Shown here: piece by piece, positions 17,663 through 27,230 of the stretch
Layout: every line of letters starts with the position of its first letter
Position numbering within the stretch: position 1 is the stretch's first letter
From: Rhizobium lusitanum
GTDB lineage: Bacteria; Pseudomonadota; Alphaproteobacteria; Rhizobiales; Rhizobiaceae
Assembly: GCF_014189535.1 (NCBI RefSeq)
Contig: NZ_CP050308.1
Location: 682,001 to 746,000, forward strand
Length of the DNA: 64,000 nt
Direction of reading: 5' to 3'
The notes under the pieces: generated by a model
What the model was told of the DNA's origin: nothing
What the model saw: the letters and a program-made list of their open reading frames with translations, nothing else
Databases searched by the model: none
Program-made: the position numbers and the translations under genes

Positions 17663-17757
17663 CAGCTATTGTCGCTCCCGCACGAACGGGCAGATCGGCG
17701 CAAAGCAGCTAAGCCCGAAAAACAGGCGTTTACACGCGAAAATTCGTTTGGCGCCAT
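17662..17757 (-). CDS. 31-codon leader ORF between cobalamin riboswitch and cobP
   Basis: ATG 17757 is preceded by GGAGG with good spacing (acggaggttgtcATG). The frame encodes [20 protein letters not shown] and 11 more residues, and ends at a TGA that overlaps the cobP ATG. No family is recognised. The strong ribosome site and the exact stop-start overlap support translation as a coupling leader; cobP itself has only GGGAG placed rather far (about 14 bases) upstream. The peptide may have no function of its own. Confidence 0.55.
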   Translation of the reverse strand: MAPNEFSRVNACFSGLAALRRSARSCGSDNS

Positions 17758-17814
17758 GACAACCTCCGTGCTGGCAACGAGACATGCGTCCCAAGATAGG
17801 CTTTACGCCCGGTA

Positions 17815-18195
17815 CGCATGGCAGGTCTCCTGGCTCGCGGGTGAGGTGCGGCAAGCGGAGGCGAACCGAAACCGGTCGCCCCCGCTCTTGCACCAGCGGA
17901 TCTTCCTCGCCTTCCCGGCAGGTCATCATGAAAAAGCGGACGATTCGTAGATAATAGAGGCGCCCAGCCCTGGTTGATCACGATGCCACGCCAGTGGCTT
18001 TTCCTGCTCTGGAGCTGCTTTCGCTCGCCCGCACCATGCGGACTACCAACGAAATACCCCCAAAACCGGATGGAAAACCCTGACCGCTCTACAGTCGCGG
18101 GGTCGGCTGTGATGAGAACGCCCGAGTTGGGTCCGCCCCTTCACATTCCCTTTTCATCCCATGCGGCAGATCGCCGCTCGGGAACCATTCGTTAT
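17815..18195 (-). ncRNA. Cobalamin riboswitch upstream of cobP operon
   Basis: On the minus strand the order of conserved blocks is that of the B12 aptamer: GGTTCCC and GGGATGAAAAGGGAA near the 5' end, GACCCCGCGACTGTAG, GCCACTGG, CGGGAAGGCGAGGAAG, and the B12 box AGCCAGGAGACCTGCC at 17821-17836. It is rather long (about 380 bases) because the variable arm between ACTGT and GCCACTG is expanded. It should shut off the cobP-cobW-cobN-cupin-cobO operon when adenosylcobalamin is plentiful. The leader ORF begins about 60 bases downstream. Confidence 0.92.
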
Positions 18196-18382
18196 GCCGC
18201 AATGATTAGGCTTTCGGCCCAGGCAAGTCAATCAAGGCGGCGGATGCGACATCCGCTGTTCCGACAGCGAAAATAGCTCGGGAACCACTGATCGCGCAGT
18301 CTTTTTGCCGTAATTGTTTGATGTTAGGAGTTTATGGAAGCCAGGTATATACATCTGAGCACGAAACTATCGTCAGTTCCCC

Positions 18383-20179
18383 ATGTTGCAGAAATTTCAA
18401 CCACGCCGTCTCGGTGTTCTCTCCGCCTTTTTCAGCCCTAGCCGGCTGAGGGCGCTTTTTCGCCGTGGCGAGCTCGGGCTCGTCATTGCCGGCGCTTTCG
18501 TCGGCGTGACCTCCGGCTGCGCCGTCACGGCGATGAGCCTGATATCGCGTGAGCTCCATAGCCTCGTCTACGGCATCCCCGACGACGACCGGTTGAGCTC
18601 GGCCGCCATGCAGATTACCGACAAGTCGCTGCTGCTGATCGCCCCGATCGCCGGCGGCATCCTGCTCGGCCTGATGATCTTCATTATGTCACGCACCCGC
18701 AAAAAGCCGATGATCGATCCGATCGAAGCCAATGCGCTCCACGGCGGCCGCCTGTCGCTGACCGACAGCATCCTTGTCGCCGTGCAGAACCTGATCTCCA
18801 ACGGTTTCGGCGCCTCCGTCGGGTTGGAAGCCGGCTACACGCAGCTCGCCGCCGGCATCGCCTCGAAATTCGGCTACAAGATGCAGTTTCGCCGCGCCGA
18901 TCTTCGGATGCTGGTCGGCTGTGGTGCTGCCGGCGCAATCGCCGCCGCCTTCAACGCGCCGCTCACCGGAGCCTTCTACGCCTTTGAGCTGATCATCGGC
19001 ACCTATTCCATCCTAACGCTGACTCCGGTCGTCGTTTCGGCACTTATTTCGACCTTCATCGCCCGCATGCTTGCCGGCGATGATTTCACCATCGATGTCG
19101 GCCGGTTCGGTGCCGTGGTCCCCGCCGACTACATCCCGGCCATCCTGCTTGGCGGCTTCTGCGCCGGTGTCGGCATCCTGATCATGCAGGGTGTCGCCTT
19201 TGTCGAGGAGCTGGCACGCAAGAGTTCGATCGCGCCGCCCTTTCGCCCGGCGCTCGGCGGCTTGGTCGTCGGCCTTCTGGCGCTGATTTCGCCGCAGGTT
19301 CTCTCCGCCGGCCACGGTGCGCTGCACCTGAATCTCGGCAGTGAAGTCACCCTATGGGGACTTGCCAGCCTCCTTTTGCTGAAGTCGCTTGCCTCCGCGG
19401 TATCCATCGGCTCCGGTTTCCGAGGCGGCCTGTTCTTCGCCTCGCTGTTCATGGGCGCGCTGCTCGGCAAGATCTTTGCCTATTGCGCCCCTTATTTCGA
19501 TCACACCACGCTGACACCGGTCATCTACGCCGTCGTCGGCATGAGCTCGCTTGCTGTCGCCATCATCGGCGGACCGCTGACCATGACCTTCCTGGCGCTG
19601 GAGATCACCGGCGATTTCCCGATCACCGCGCTGGTGCTGGCCGCCGTCATCACCTCGTCGCTGGTGGTGCGCACGACCTTCGGCTATTCCTTCGCCACCT
19701 GGCGCTTCCATTTGCGCGGCGAAAGCATTCGCAGCGCCCATGACGTCGGCTGGATCCGCAACCTGACAGTCGCGCGGATGATGCGTCCGGATGTGCACAC
19801 GGCAAGCGTCAGCATGCGAATCGAGGAATTTCGGCACGATTTTCCAATCGGCTCGGCCCAGCGCGTCATTCTGCTCGACAAGGACGATAAATATGCCGGC
19901 ATGGTGCTGGTGCCGGACATTTATGCTAGCCCGGTCGAAAAGGATGATGAGCAGCACGGCCTTGCCGACTTCATCCGCCACCGCAACGACTTCCTACAAC
20001 CGCAGATGAATGCCAAGCAGGCCGCTGCCCTGTTCGACCAGACGGCAAGCGAAGCCCTGGTGGTGGTCAACGACCTCATCGAGCGCAAGGTGATAGGCCT
20101 GCTCACCGAGAGCTACACTTTGCGCCGCTACAGCGAAGAACTAGACCGCCGCCGCCGCGAGGTCTCCGGCGAGCTTTAG
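18383..20179 (+). CDS. ClC-family chloride channel/antiporter with CBS domains
   Basis: The 598-residue membrane protein has about ten or more hydrophobic helices with ClC motifs: GFGASVGLEAGYTQ (selectivity-filter region with the gating Glu), GCGAAGAIAAAFNAPLTGAFYAFE and GSGFRGGLFFASLFMGALLG. Residues from about 460 on are soluble and form a CBS pair (VARMMRPDVHT ... LIERKVIGLLTESYTLRRY). It moves Cl- across the inner membrane, possibly in exchange for H+. Convergent with cobQ, with a 4-base overlap of the two 3' ends. Confidence 0.93.
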   Translation: MLQKFQPRRLGVLSAFFSPSRLRALFRRGELGLVIAGAFVGVTSGCAVTAMSLISRELHSLVYGIPDDDRLSSAAMQITDKSLLLIAPIAGGILLGLMIFIMSRTRKKPMIDPIEANALHGGRLSLTDSILVAVQNLISNGFGASVGLEAGYTQLAAGIASKFGYKMQFRRADLRMLVGCGAAGAIAAAFNAPLTGAFYAFELIIGTYSILTLTPVVVSALISTFIARMLAGDDFTIDVGRFGAVVPADYIPAILLGGFCAGVGILIMQGVAFVEELARKSSIAPPFRPALGGLVVGLLALISPQVLSAGHGALHLNLGSEVTLWGLASLLLLKSLASAVSIGSGFRGGLFFASLFMGALLGKIFAYCAPYFDHTTLTPVIYAVVGMSSLAVAIIGGPLTMTFLALEITGDFPITALVLAAVITSSLVVRTTFGYSFATWRFHLRGESIRSAHDVGWIRNLTVARMMRPDVHTASVSMRIEEFRHDFPIGSAQRVILLDKDDKYAGMVLVPDIYASPVEKDDEQHGLADFIRHRNDFLQPQMNAKQAAALFDQTASEALVVVNDLIERKVIGLLTESYTLRRYSEELDRRRREVSGEL

Positions 20180-21630
20180 CCCGCGAGACTGTCGAGCCAG
20201 GCCGGATCGAGCACCGCTTCCAGTTCCGTGGCAATCTCGTCCAGCGCCGTCTCGACGCTGGCGCGGTAATCCATCCGCTCGCCGCTCAGGCCAAAACTTG
20301 CCAGCAGCCTTGCCCGATAGGCATCGCTGGTGAAAAGCCCGTGCAGATAAGTGCCCATGACGAGGCCATCGCCAGAACGCGCCCCATCCGGCCGGCCGTC
20401 GATCATGGTCGAGGGCCGGTCGCAATCGTTGCCACGTGTCACGCCAAGATGGATTTCATAGCCGGAAAGCGGCGCGTCGTACTCCGTGGATTGAGCCATA
20501 CTGTTGCGCACGGTCTTTTCCGGCGCCATCTCGGTCTCGACATCGAGCAGCCCAAGCCCCGGCGTTTCCGTGACCGATCCCTCAATGCCGAGTGGATCAT
20601 AGACCACGTTGCCGAGCATCTGGTAGCCGCCGCAAATGCCGATGACGCGACCGCCGCGCCGGACATGGGTGGCGATATCCCGGTCCCATCCCTGCGCCCG
20701 CAGATCCATGAGATCGCCGATGGTCGATTTTGAACCCGGCAAAATCACGAGCCCCGCATCTACAGGCAGCCTTTCGCCGGCGCGAACGAAGACCAGATCG
20801 ACATCCGGCTCGGCGCGCAACGGATCAAAATCGTCAAAATTAGCGATGCGCGGCAAAACGGGAACCGCGATCTTCAGCGCGCCGTCGGAGCCGCGCGCCA
20901 GCCGCTCCAACACGACCGAGTCCTCGGGCGGCAACCGGCCCGCCGCCTTCAGCCAAGGCACGATGCCGTGGCAGGGCCAGCCCGTGAAGCTGCCAATGGC
21001 CTCGACCCCCTCGCCGAACAGCGAAACATCTCCGCGAAACTTGTTGATGATATAGCCGCGGATCATCCGCCGGTCTTCCTCCGGCAGGATATGATGCGTG
21101 CCGACAAGCGAGGCGATGACGCCGCCGCGATCGATATCGCCGACCAGCACGACGGGCACATTGGCGCGGGTGGCAAAGCCCATATTGGCGATGTCGCCCT
21201 GCCGGAGGTTTATCTCGGCGGGCGAGCCGGCGCCCTCGACGATGACCAGATCGGTTCCGGCGCGCATGGTCGCAAAGCTTTCCAGCACTGCGCCCAGCAG
21301 CTGCGGCTTCAGTGCCTGATAATCCCTGCCCTTCGCGTATCCCCAGACCTTGCCCTGTACAATGATCTGGCTGCCAGTCTCCGACTGCGGCTTCAGGAGC
21401 ACAGGGTTCATATGCACCGAGGACGGCACGCGCGCGGCCAGCGATTGCAGCCATTGCGCCCGGCCAATCTCACCACCATCCTCGGCGACTGCGGCATTGT
21501 TGGACATGTTCTGCGGCTTGAACGGACGGACCCGGACGCCCCTGTTGGCGAACAGGCGGCAAAGGCCGGCGACCAATACCGTTTTTCCGACATCGGAGCC
21601 GGTTCCCTGCAGCATGATCGCCTTCGTCAT
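20176..21630 (-). CDS. cobQ: Cobyric acid synthase CobQ
   Basis: This 484-residue amidotransferase has the N-terminal ATPase motif MLQGTGSDVGKTVLVAGLCR, PQNMSNNAAVA and the C-terminal glutaminase-like domain with GICGGYQMLG (nucleophilic Cys) and the late His in GTYLHGLF. It amidates positions b, d, e and g of adenosylcobyrinic acid diamide. ATG 21630 is preceded by a GGAG. It stands alone at the end of the cobalamin region, and no B12 box is seen upstream. Confidence 0.94.
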   Translation of the reverse strand: MTKAIMLQGTGSDVGKTVLVAGLCRLFANRGVRVRPFKPQNMSNNAAVAEDGGEIGRAQWLQSLAARVPSSVHMNPVLLKPQSETGSQIIVQGKVWGYAKGRDYQALKPQLLGAVLESFATMRAGTDLVIVEGAGSPAEINLRQGDIANMGFATRANVPVVLVGDIDRGGVIASLVGTHHILPEEDRRMIRGYIINKFRGDVSLFGEGVEAIGSFTGWPCHGIVPWLKAAGRLPPEDSVVLERLARGSDGALKIAVPVLPRIANFDDFDPLRAEPDVDLVFVRAGERLPVDAGLVILPGSKSTIGDLMDLRAQGWDRDIATHVRRGGRVIGICGGYQMLGNVVYDPLGIEGSVTETPGLGLLDVETEMAPEKTVRNSMAQSTEYDAPLSGYEIHLGVTRGNDCDRPSTMIDGRPDGARSGDGLVMGTYLHGLFTSDAYRARLLASFGLSGERMDYRASVETALDEIATELEAVLDPAWLDSLAG

Positions 21631-21866
21631 TCGTCATCGCTCCATCTGGGCCTTGCCACTGCAATACCGGAATTTTGCCTTGATTTCGCCGCCATCACCA
21701 ACGGCCGAAAACTGGCAGTCCCGGGCAAGAATGCACCACTTCACCATTTACTCTATTTGCGACATCGGATGACGATTTCATCCATTGCTCGCCTCATCGA
21801 ACAGGATTATCTCCACGGCCAAATCATACAACAAAAGCTGGCCAATACGGCCTGGAGGATACCCCG

Positions 21867-22010
21867 ATGCTCTTCATCTTCAACAACAAGAATTCCATTC
21901 AGATCGCCTGGAATTCAAAGCTGCCGTCACCCCGCCCCGACAACCGACTACAGCAGCTCGACACCCGCTCCGGCCCCATCGGTTTCATCCGCACCTACAG
22001 CGTCGGCTGA
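21867..22010 (+). CDS. Small 47-residue protein of unknown function
   Basis: ATG 21867 has GGAGG about 10 bases upstream. The product starts MLFIFNNKNSIQIAWNSKLP and ends GFIRTYSVG. A good rho-independent terminator follows 32 bases after the stop, so the unit looks like a real short gene rather than chance. No family is recognised. A soluble, basic peptide with no signal sequence. Confidence 0.5.
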   Translation: MLFIFNNKNSIQIAWNSKLPSPRPDNRLQQLDTRSGPIGFIRTYSVG

Positions 22011-22042
22011 TCGACCGTCAAGCCATAGCCTGCCCGCAAAAC

Positions 22043-22075
22043 AAGCCGCCATGCAACCGCATCGGCGGCTTTCGT
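22043..22075 (+). terminator. Rho-independent terminator after the 47-residue ORF
   Basis: Stem AAGCCGCC (22043-22050) pairs with GGCGGCTT (22064-22071), followed by a T-containing run (ttcgtttgtctt). Confidence 0.7.
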
Positions 22076-22848
22076 TTGTCTTCATCCTTCAGCGAGCAAA
22101 CTGAACGTCTGCTCGCGCGCTGAGTTCACATGCTATATCGATTCTGACGGAGACCGTGAGACCAAGGCCTGAAACGCGAAAACCGCGCGATCCGGGGATC
22201 GACGCGGTTTGCCAAAAACGCCGGCTCGCTTGCATATTACACTGCAAGGCTCGCCATCTCCGGGACGCACTACCTGATCCGAAGATGGGGCGGTATCCCC
22301 CGCCACATCTCGATTGATAGCCGGACATCGTTACCGGAGGGTTATTAAGTGCTTAAATAAGGATGAATCCGACAAATTTTCCAAAAATTTTCGGTTTTTC
22401 TCAAGACGACGAAAACGGCGTGAATGGAATACAAAAAGTCTCTGCCGGACGCGATATTCTAGAGACAATTCATCTCTACCGGATCCGAGCGCTCAACCCC
22501 GGCTCTCAACGCCCATTTTACAGCCATGAATAGCGGAAAATAGGCTAATTCAAACGCTTATATAGGCTTCCCGACATGTCGCCGTAAGTCGGACTGACCA
22601 ACAGCAGGTTGATTTCCCCCTCAAATCATTAGGCTACATCACGTCGATGTGAAAAGAGCACGGTCGCGACAGACTTCCGCGGCCACATAAGAAGCAAACC
22701 GCACGACAGCAGCATAGGGGACCGGACAAACGTCGTCAGCGGCGCGTGAACGGTTGTGGTTCGACCACGCTGAAGGGAGATCGGCGGGCACCAAGTCCGC
22801 CTGGTGCCGATTTCCGTAACTTAACGAGAAACTGGGAGACGTAATCCA
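22076..22848. other. Long intergenic region upstream of the betaine-type transporter
   Basis: No coding sequence can be supported in these 773 bases. Hairpins are seen at 22181-22211 (AAACCGCG/CGCGGTTT) and 22780-22811 (ATCGGCggGCACCA/TGGTGCCGAT), the latter ending 37 bases before the start codon of the binding protein. The stretch probably holds the promoter and a long 5' leader of the transporter operon. No known riboswitch class was recognised. Confidence 0.5.
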
Positions 22849-23847
22849 ATGAAGAAGCTTATCGCTTCCGCCATCTTCGCAATGGGTGCCTATGCTTTGG
22901 CTGGCTCGGCACAGGCTGCGGAATGCGGCGACATTTCGATCGCCGAAATGAACTGGGCATCCGCCGGCGTCGCCGCTCAGGTCGACAAGATCATCCTGCA
23001 GAATGGCTACGGCTGCAATGTAACGCTGGTCACCGGCGACACGCAGCCGACCTTCACCTCCATGAACGAGAAGGGTACGCCGGACATCGCGCCCGAACTC
23101 TGGGTCAATGCCGTGCGCACGGCGCTCGACAAGGCCGTTTCCGAAGGCCGCCTGATTGAGGCAGCGCCGCTTCTCAGCGACGGTGGTGTCGAAGGCTGGT
23201 GGATTCCGAAGTTCCTCGCCGACGCGCATCCTGATATCAAGACCGTCCAGGACGCTCTGAAGCATCCGGAACTCTTCCCTGCTCCGGAAGACAAATCCAA
23301 AGCCGCCATCTACAATTGCCCGTCGGGCTGGAACTGCCAGATCTCCACGGCCAATCTCTATAAGGCGATCGGCGCCGAGAAGCTTGGCTTCACGCTGGTC
23401 GATACCGGCTCTGCCGCCGGCCTCGACGGCTCGATCGCCAATGCCTTCGAGAAGAAGACCGGCTGGTTTGGCTACTATTGGGCACCGACCGCCATTCTCG
23501 GCAAGTACGACATGGTGCGCCTGAGCTTCGGCGTGCCGCACGACAAGAAGGAATGGGACGCCTGCACGGCGATCCAGGATTGCGCCAATCCGAAGGTCAA
23601 TTCCTATCCGGTCTCCGACGTCTATACCGTCGTGACCAAGGACTTCGCATCCAAGGCAAGCATTGCCATGGACTACGTCAAGACCCGCAAATGGGACAAC
23701 GGCACGGTCGGCAAGGTTCTGGCCTGGATGACGGATAACCAGGGCACAAACGAAGACGCGGCAAAGTACTTCCTTAAGACCTACCCCGACATGTGGACCA
23801 AGTGGGTCTCCGCCGATGTCGCGACCAAGGTCAAGGCTTCTCTCTGA
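22849..23847 (+). CDS. Quaternary-amine/betaine-type ABC transporter substrate-binding protein
   Basis: The 332-residue protein has a signal peptide (MKKLIASAIFAMGAYALAGSAQA) and an OpuAC/ProX-type fold: ISIAEMNWASAGVAAQVDKI, GYGCNVTLVTGDTQPTFTSM, PDIAPELW, and conserved aromatic residues (GWWIPKF, GWFGYYWAP) that could form a cation-pi cage for a trimethylammonium or proline-like ligand. The permease and ATPase genes follow. Glycine betaine, proline betaine, choline and histidine systems of rhizobia are all similar, so the ligand is not assigned. The BHMT gene downstream favours a betaine. Confidence 0.88.
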   Translation: MKKLIASAIFAMGAYALAGSAQAAECGDISIAEMNWASAGVAAQVDKIILQNGYGCNVTLVTGDTQPTFTSMNEKGTPDIAPELWVNAVRTALDKAVSEGRLIEAAPLLSDGGVEGWWIPKFLADAHPDIKTVQDALKHPELFPAPEDKSKAAIYNCPSGWNCQISTANLYKAIGAEKLGFTLVDTGSAAGLDGSIANAFEKKTGWFGYYWAPTAILGKYDMVRLSFGVPHDKKEWDACTAIQDCANPKVNSYPVSDVYTVVTKDFASKASIAMDYVKTRKWDNGTVGKVLAWMTDNQGTNEDAAKYFLKTYPDMWTKWVSADVATKVKASL

Positions 23848-23858
23848 CACGAGACGAC

Positions 23859-23895
23859 GGAACTGGCGGCAGGCGCTTCGCCGACCGCCAGTTCC
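23859..23895 (+). promoter_or_regulatory. Stable hairpin between binding-protein and permease genes
   Basis: GGAACTGGCGG (23859-23869) pairs with CCGCCAGTTCC (23885-23895), 11 perfect base pairs, starting 12 bases after the binding-protein stop. No T-run follows. In ABC operons such hairpins stabilise the upstream mRNA or cause partial termination, so that more binding protein than permease is made. Confidence 0.65.
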
Positions 23896-24091
23896 GAACT
23901 CACAACGACTGCGGCGCCGCTCATATACCGACAGGCCGGCATGGCCTGAGGTCGCAACAAGTCAAGAACGGCGCCTGCGAGTGGTGTAAAAAGGAAGAAG
24001 CAGCCTGAAGAACCGGCTCAGTGTTGCTGTACCATCTTGCGTGAAGGCCACACGCATGAACTGGACAAGAACCGGGTAAAAGGGGAAGTTC

Positions 24092-25003
24092 ATGGCTATT
24101 CAATGTAGTTTCCTGCCGGAAGTTCTTTGTAATTTTCCGGCGATCGACGAGACGCTGATCCGCCTCGCGCGCAAGAATATCGATGATGGCTTCAGGGCGA
24201 TTGTCCGCTCCTACGGCAATATCATCGATACCGTGGTGCAGCCGCTGCAATGGTTTCTGAACCATCTTGAATGGCTTTTCACCAACACGCCCTGGTTTAT
24301 CGTGATCCTTGTCATGATGGGCGTCGTCTATGCCGCCAGCCGCAATCTCAAGATCGTCGCCGGCACTGCCATTTCCATGATCCTGATCGGCGTCTGCGGT
24401 CTCTGGGGCGACACGATGGTGACGCTCGCCATGGTGACGGTCTGTACCCTCATCGCCATCGTCATCGGTCTTCCGATCGGCATATTGATGGCCCGCTCCG
24501 ATCGGCTGCAGTCAATCATCAATCCGACCCTCGACGTGATGCAGACGATGCCAAGCTTCGTCTATCTCATTCCCGTCGTCGTAATTTTCGGCATCGGCAA
24601 GGTGCCGGGCCTGATCGCCGTCGTCATCTACGCCGTCCCGCCGATGATCCGCCTGACCAATCTCGGCATCCGCCTCGTCGACAAGGAAGTGCTGGAGGCG
24701 GCCGACGCCTTCGGTTCGTCGCACAGGCAGAAACTGTTCAACGTGCAGATCCCGCTTGCCTTGCCCACCATCATGGCCGGCATCAACCAGACCATCATGA
24801 TGTCGCTCGCCATGGTCGTCGTCGCCTCGATGGTCGGCGTCGGCGGGCTAGGCAAGAACACGCTGCAGGCCATCAACAACCAGTTCTTCACGGTTGGCTT
24901 CCTCAACGGCTTCGCCCTGGTCGCCATCGCCATCATTTTCGACCGTACGAGCCAGGCCTATGGCAGACGGCTCCAGAAGCACTCGGAGGTCATCCATGGC
25001 TAG
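24092..25003 (+). CDS. Betaine-type ABC transporter permease
   Basis: The 303-residue ProW/OpuAB-type permease has about six or seven hydrophobic helices and the coupling helix EAADAFGSSHRQKLFNVQIPLALPTIMAG. The N-terminal 45 residues are soluble. ATG 24092 is preceded by AAAAGGGGAAG. It follows the binding-protein gene after 244 bases containing a hairpin, and overlaps the ATPase gene by 8 bases. Confidence 0.92.
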   Translation: MAIQCSFLPEVLCNFPAIDETLIRLARKNIDDGFRAIVRSYGNIIDTVVQPLQWFLNHLEWLFTNTPWFIVILVMMGVVYAASRNLKIVAGTAISMILIGVCGLWGDTMVTLAMVTVCTLIAIVIGLPIGILMARSDRLQSIINPTLDVMQTMPSFVYLIPVVVIFGIGKVPGLIAVVIYAVPPMIRLTNLGIRLVDKEVLEAADAFGSSHRQKLFNVQIPLALPTIMAGINQTIMMSLAMVVVASMVGVGGLGKNTLQAINNQFFTVGFLNGFALVAIAIIFDRTSQAYGRRLQKHSEVIHG

Positions 25004-26048
25004 TCACGCGATCCAGATCAAGAGCCTCTACAAGATCTTCGGCCCGCGCGGGCGCGACTATGTGGATGCGGTCAAGAACGGCCTCGGCAAGGCCGAACTC
25101 AACGAGACGCACGGCCATGTTCTCGGCCTGCAGGACATCAACATCGACATGCCGGCCGGCGCCATCACCGTCGTCATGGGCCTCTCCGGCTCCGGAAAAT
25201 CGACGCTGATCCGGCATATCAACAGGCTCATCGAGCCGACGGCCGGCGAGGTCCTCTATGACGGCGTCGACGTCTGCAAGATGAGCGAAAATGCCCTGCG
25301 CGAATTCCGTCGCCACAAGACGGCGATGGTGTTCCAGAAATTCGCCCTGCTGCCACACCGCACCGTGATCGAAAACACCATCTACGGCCTGGATATCCAG
25401 GGTATCTCCCGCTCCGAGAGCGCTAAAAAGGGCCAATACTGGATCGAGCGCGTCGGCCTGCGAGGTTTCGAAAACCATTATCCGAACCAGCTTTCCGGCG
25501 GCATGCAACAGCGCGTCGGCCTTGCCCGGGCGCTGACCAACGATGCCGACATCCTGCTGATGGACGAAGCCTATTCCGCGCTCGACCCATTGATCCGCGT
25601 CGACATGCAGAGCGTGCTCCTCGACCTGCAAAAGGAATTGAAGAAGACCGTGGTCTTCATCACCCACGATCTCGACGAAGCCCTGCGCCTCGGCGACAAG
25701 ATCGCCATCCTGCGTGATGGCAAGGTCGTGCAACAAGGTAGTGGCCAGGACATCGTGCTGAAACCCGCTGACGATTATATCACCGCCTTCGTCAGGGAAG
25801 TGAACCGCGGCCGCATCATCCAGACCCAGACCATCATGAAGCCAATTACCGGCGAGGCCCACGGAGCTCGCGTGCCCGGTGACATGACGCTGGAAATGGC
25901 AGCCAAGCAGATGACCGACAATGCGCAGAACGCTGCCATCGTCACCGATGCCACTGGCCGGCCAATCGGCACTATCGATCTGCAAGGCATCATCACAGCC
26001 ATGGTGACGCCGACGACGCATGAAACGGCAAGAATGGCAGCAGCCTGA
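24996..26048 (+). CDS. Betaine-type ABC transporter ATPase with partial CBS region
   Basis: This 350-residue ProV/OpuAA-type ATPase has Walker A GLSGSGKSTLIRHINRL, the Q-loop MVFQKFALLPHRTV, signature LSGGMQQRVGLARAL and Walker B ILLMDEAYSALDP. The C-terminal 70 residues look like one CBS-type unit (QMTDNAQNAAIVTDATGRPIGTIDLQGIITAM), shorter than the tandem CBS of OpuA, so osmosensing is uncertain. The start at 24996 lies inside the last codons of the permease. Confidence 0.92.
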   Translation: MASHAIQIKSLYKIFGPRGRDYVDAVKNGLGKAELNETHGHVLGLQDINIDMPAGAITVVMGLSGSGKSTLIRHINRLIEPTAGEVLYDGVDVCKMSENALREFRRHKTAMVFQKFALLPHRTVIENTIYGLDIQGISRSESAKKGQYWIERVGLRGFENHYPNQLSGGMQQRVGLARALTNDADILLMDEAYSALDPLIRVDMQSVLLDLQKELKKTVVFITHDLDEALRLGDKIAILRDGKVVQQGSGQDIVLKPADDYITAFVREVNRGRIIQTQTIMKPITGEAHGARVPGDMTLEMAAKQMTDNAQNAAIVTDATGRPIGTIDLQGIITAMVTPTTHETARMAAA

Positions 26049-26071
26049 AATCCATCGCCGTCGCACAGTGG

Positions 26072-26100
26072 AAAGCGCCCTGCCCGGGCGCTTTTTCTTC
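26072..26100 (+). terminator. Terminator of the betaine-type transporter operon
   Basis: Stem AAAGCGCCC (26072-26080) pairs with GGGCGCTTT (26086-26094) and runs into TTTTTCTTC. A classic rho-independent terminator 24 bases after the ATPase stop. Confidence 0.88.
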
Positions 26101-26201
26101 AGATCGCAGTATCGAGCAAGCTCTGCCTTCATCCCGACATTGCGATCACATAAAGAAATGTTTATATCTGCATTTCAATCCAGAACACCCGAGGAGACGC
26201 C

Positions 26202-27215
26202 ATGACCGTCACAGCCAATCCCCTGACCGATCTTCTCGCCGAAAAGGGCGTGCTGCTTGCCGATGGCGCGACGGGCACCAATCTCTTCGCCATGGGGCTG
26301 GAGGCCGGGGAAGCGCCGGAGATCTGGAACGAGCAGCATCCTGAACGGATCACCAAGCTGCATCAGGATTTCGTCGATGCCGGCGCCGATATCATCCTCA
26401 CCAACACGTTCGGCGGCACGCGCCACCGCTTGAAGCTACACCATGCGCAGGATCGCGTTCACAGCCTGAACAAGACGGCGGCGGAAATCGCCCGCGCTGT
26501 CGCAGACAATGCCGGACGCAAGGTCATCGTCGCCGGCTCCGTCGGCCCGACCGGCGAGCTGCTGGTTCCGCTCGGCGCGATGACCTATGAGGATGCCGTT
26601 GCCGCCTTTGCCGAACAGATCGAAGGTCTGAAAGCCGGGGGCGCCGATGTCGCCTGGATCGAAACCATGTCGGCAGCGGAAGAAATCCGCGCCGCGGCGG
26701 AGGCCGCCGTCAAGGTCGGCCTGCCCTACACCTACACCGGCTCCTTCGACACTGCCGGCAAGACGATGATGGGCCTGCATCCGAAAGATCTCCATGGCGT
26801 TGCCAAGGACGTCGGCGAAGGCCCGCTCGCCACGGGCGCCAATTGCGGCGTCGGCGCGTCGGATATCCTCTCAAGCCTGCTCGACATGACCGAGGCTGAC
26901 CCGACCGCGATCATCATCGTCAAAGGCAATTGCGGCATTCCCGAATATCGCGGCGCCGAAATCCATTATTCCGGCACGCCGCCGCTGATGGCCGACTATG
27001 CACGCCTTGCCCGCGACGCCGGCGCCAAGATCATCGGCGGCTGCTGCGGCACGTCCTGCAATCACCTCGCCGCCATGCGCCACGCGCTCGATAACTACAC
27101 GCCCGGCCCGCGCCCGACGTTGGAGGTCATCATCGAACGCATCGGCCCACTGCGCAACAAAAGCGCCAACGAAGGCGGAGCCGCGCCAGTGCGCGAGCGC
27201 CGGCGTCGCGGCTGA
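26202..27215 (+). CDS. bmt: Betaine-homocysteine S-methyltransferase
   Basis: This 337-residue Zn-dependent Hcy-binding (pfam S-methyl_trans) protein has DGATGTNLF at the start, GANCGVG with the first Zn Cys, and GGCCGTSCNH with the other two. It transfers a methyl group from glycine betaine (or another methyl donor) to homocysteine, giving methionine. It lies 153 bases after the betaine-type transporter and before its own terminator. The C-terminus ends in an Arg-rich tail (RERRRRG) beyond the family domain, like those of the corrinoid-module proteins. The methyl donor is inferred from context. Confidence 0.88.
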   Translation: MTVTANPLTDLLAEKGVLLADGATGTNLFAMGLEAGEAPEIWNEQHPERITKLHQDFVDAGADIILTNTFGGTRHRLKLHHAQDRVHSLNKTAAEIARAVADNAGRKVIVAGSVGPTGELLVPLGAMTYEDAVAAFAEQIEGLKAGGADVAWIETMSAAEEIRAAAEAAVKVGLPYTYTGSFDTAGKTMMGLHPKDLHGVAKDVGEGPLATGANCGVGASDILSSLLDMTEADPTAIIIVKGNCGIPEYRGAEIHYSGTPPLMADYARLARDAGAKIIGGCCGTSCNHLAAMRHALDNYTPGPRPTLEVIIERIGPLRNKSANEGGAAPVRERRRRG

Positions 27216-27230
27216 GCATCGCCAATATAA

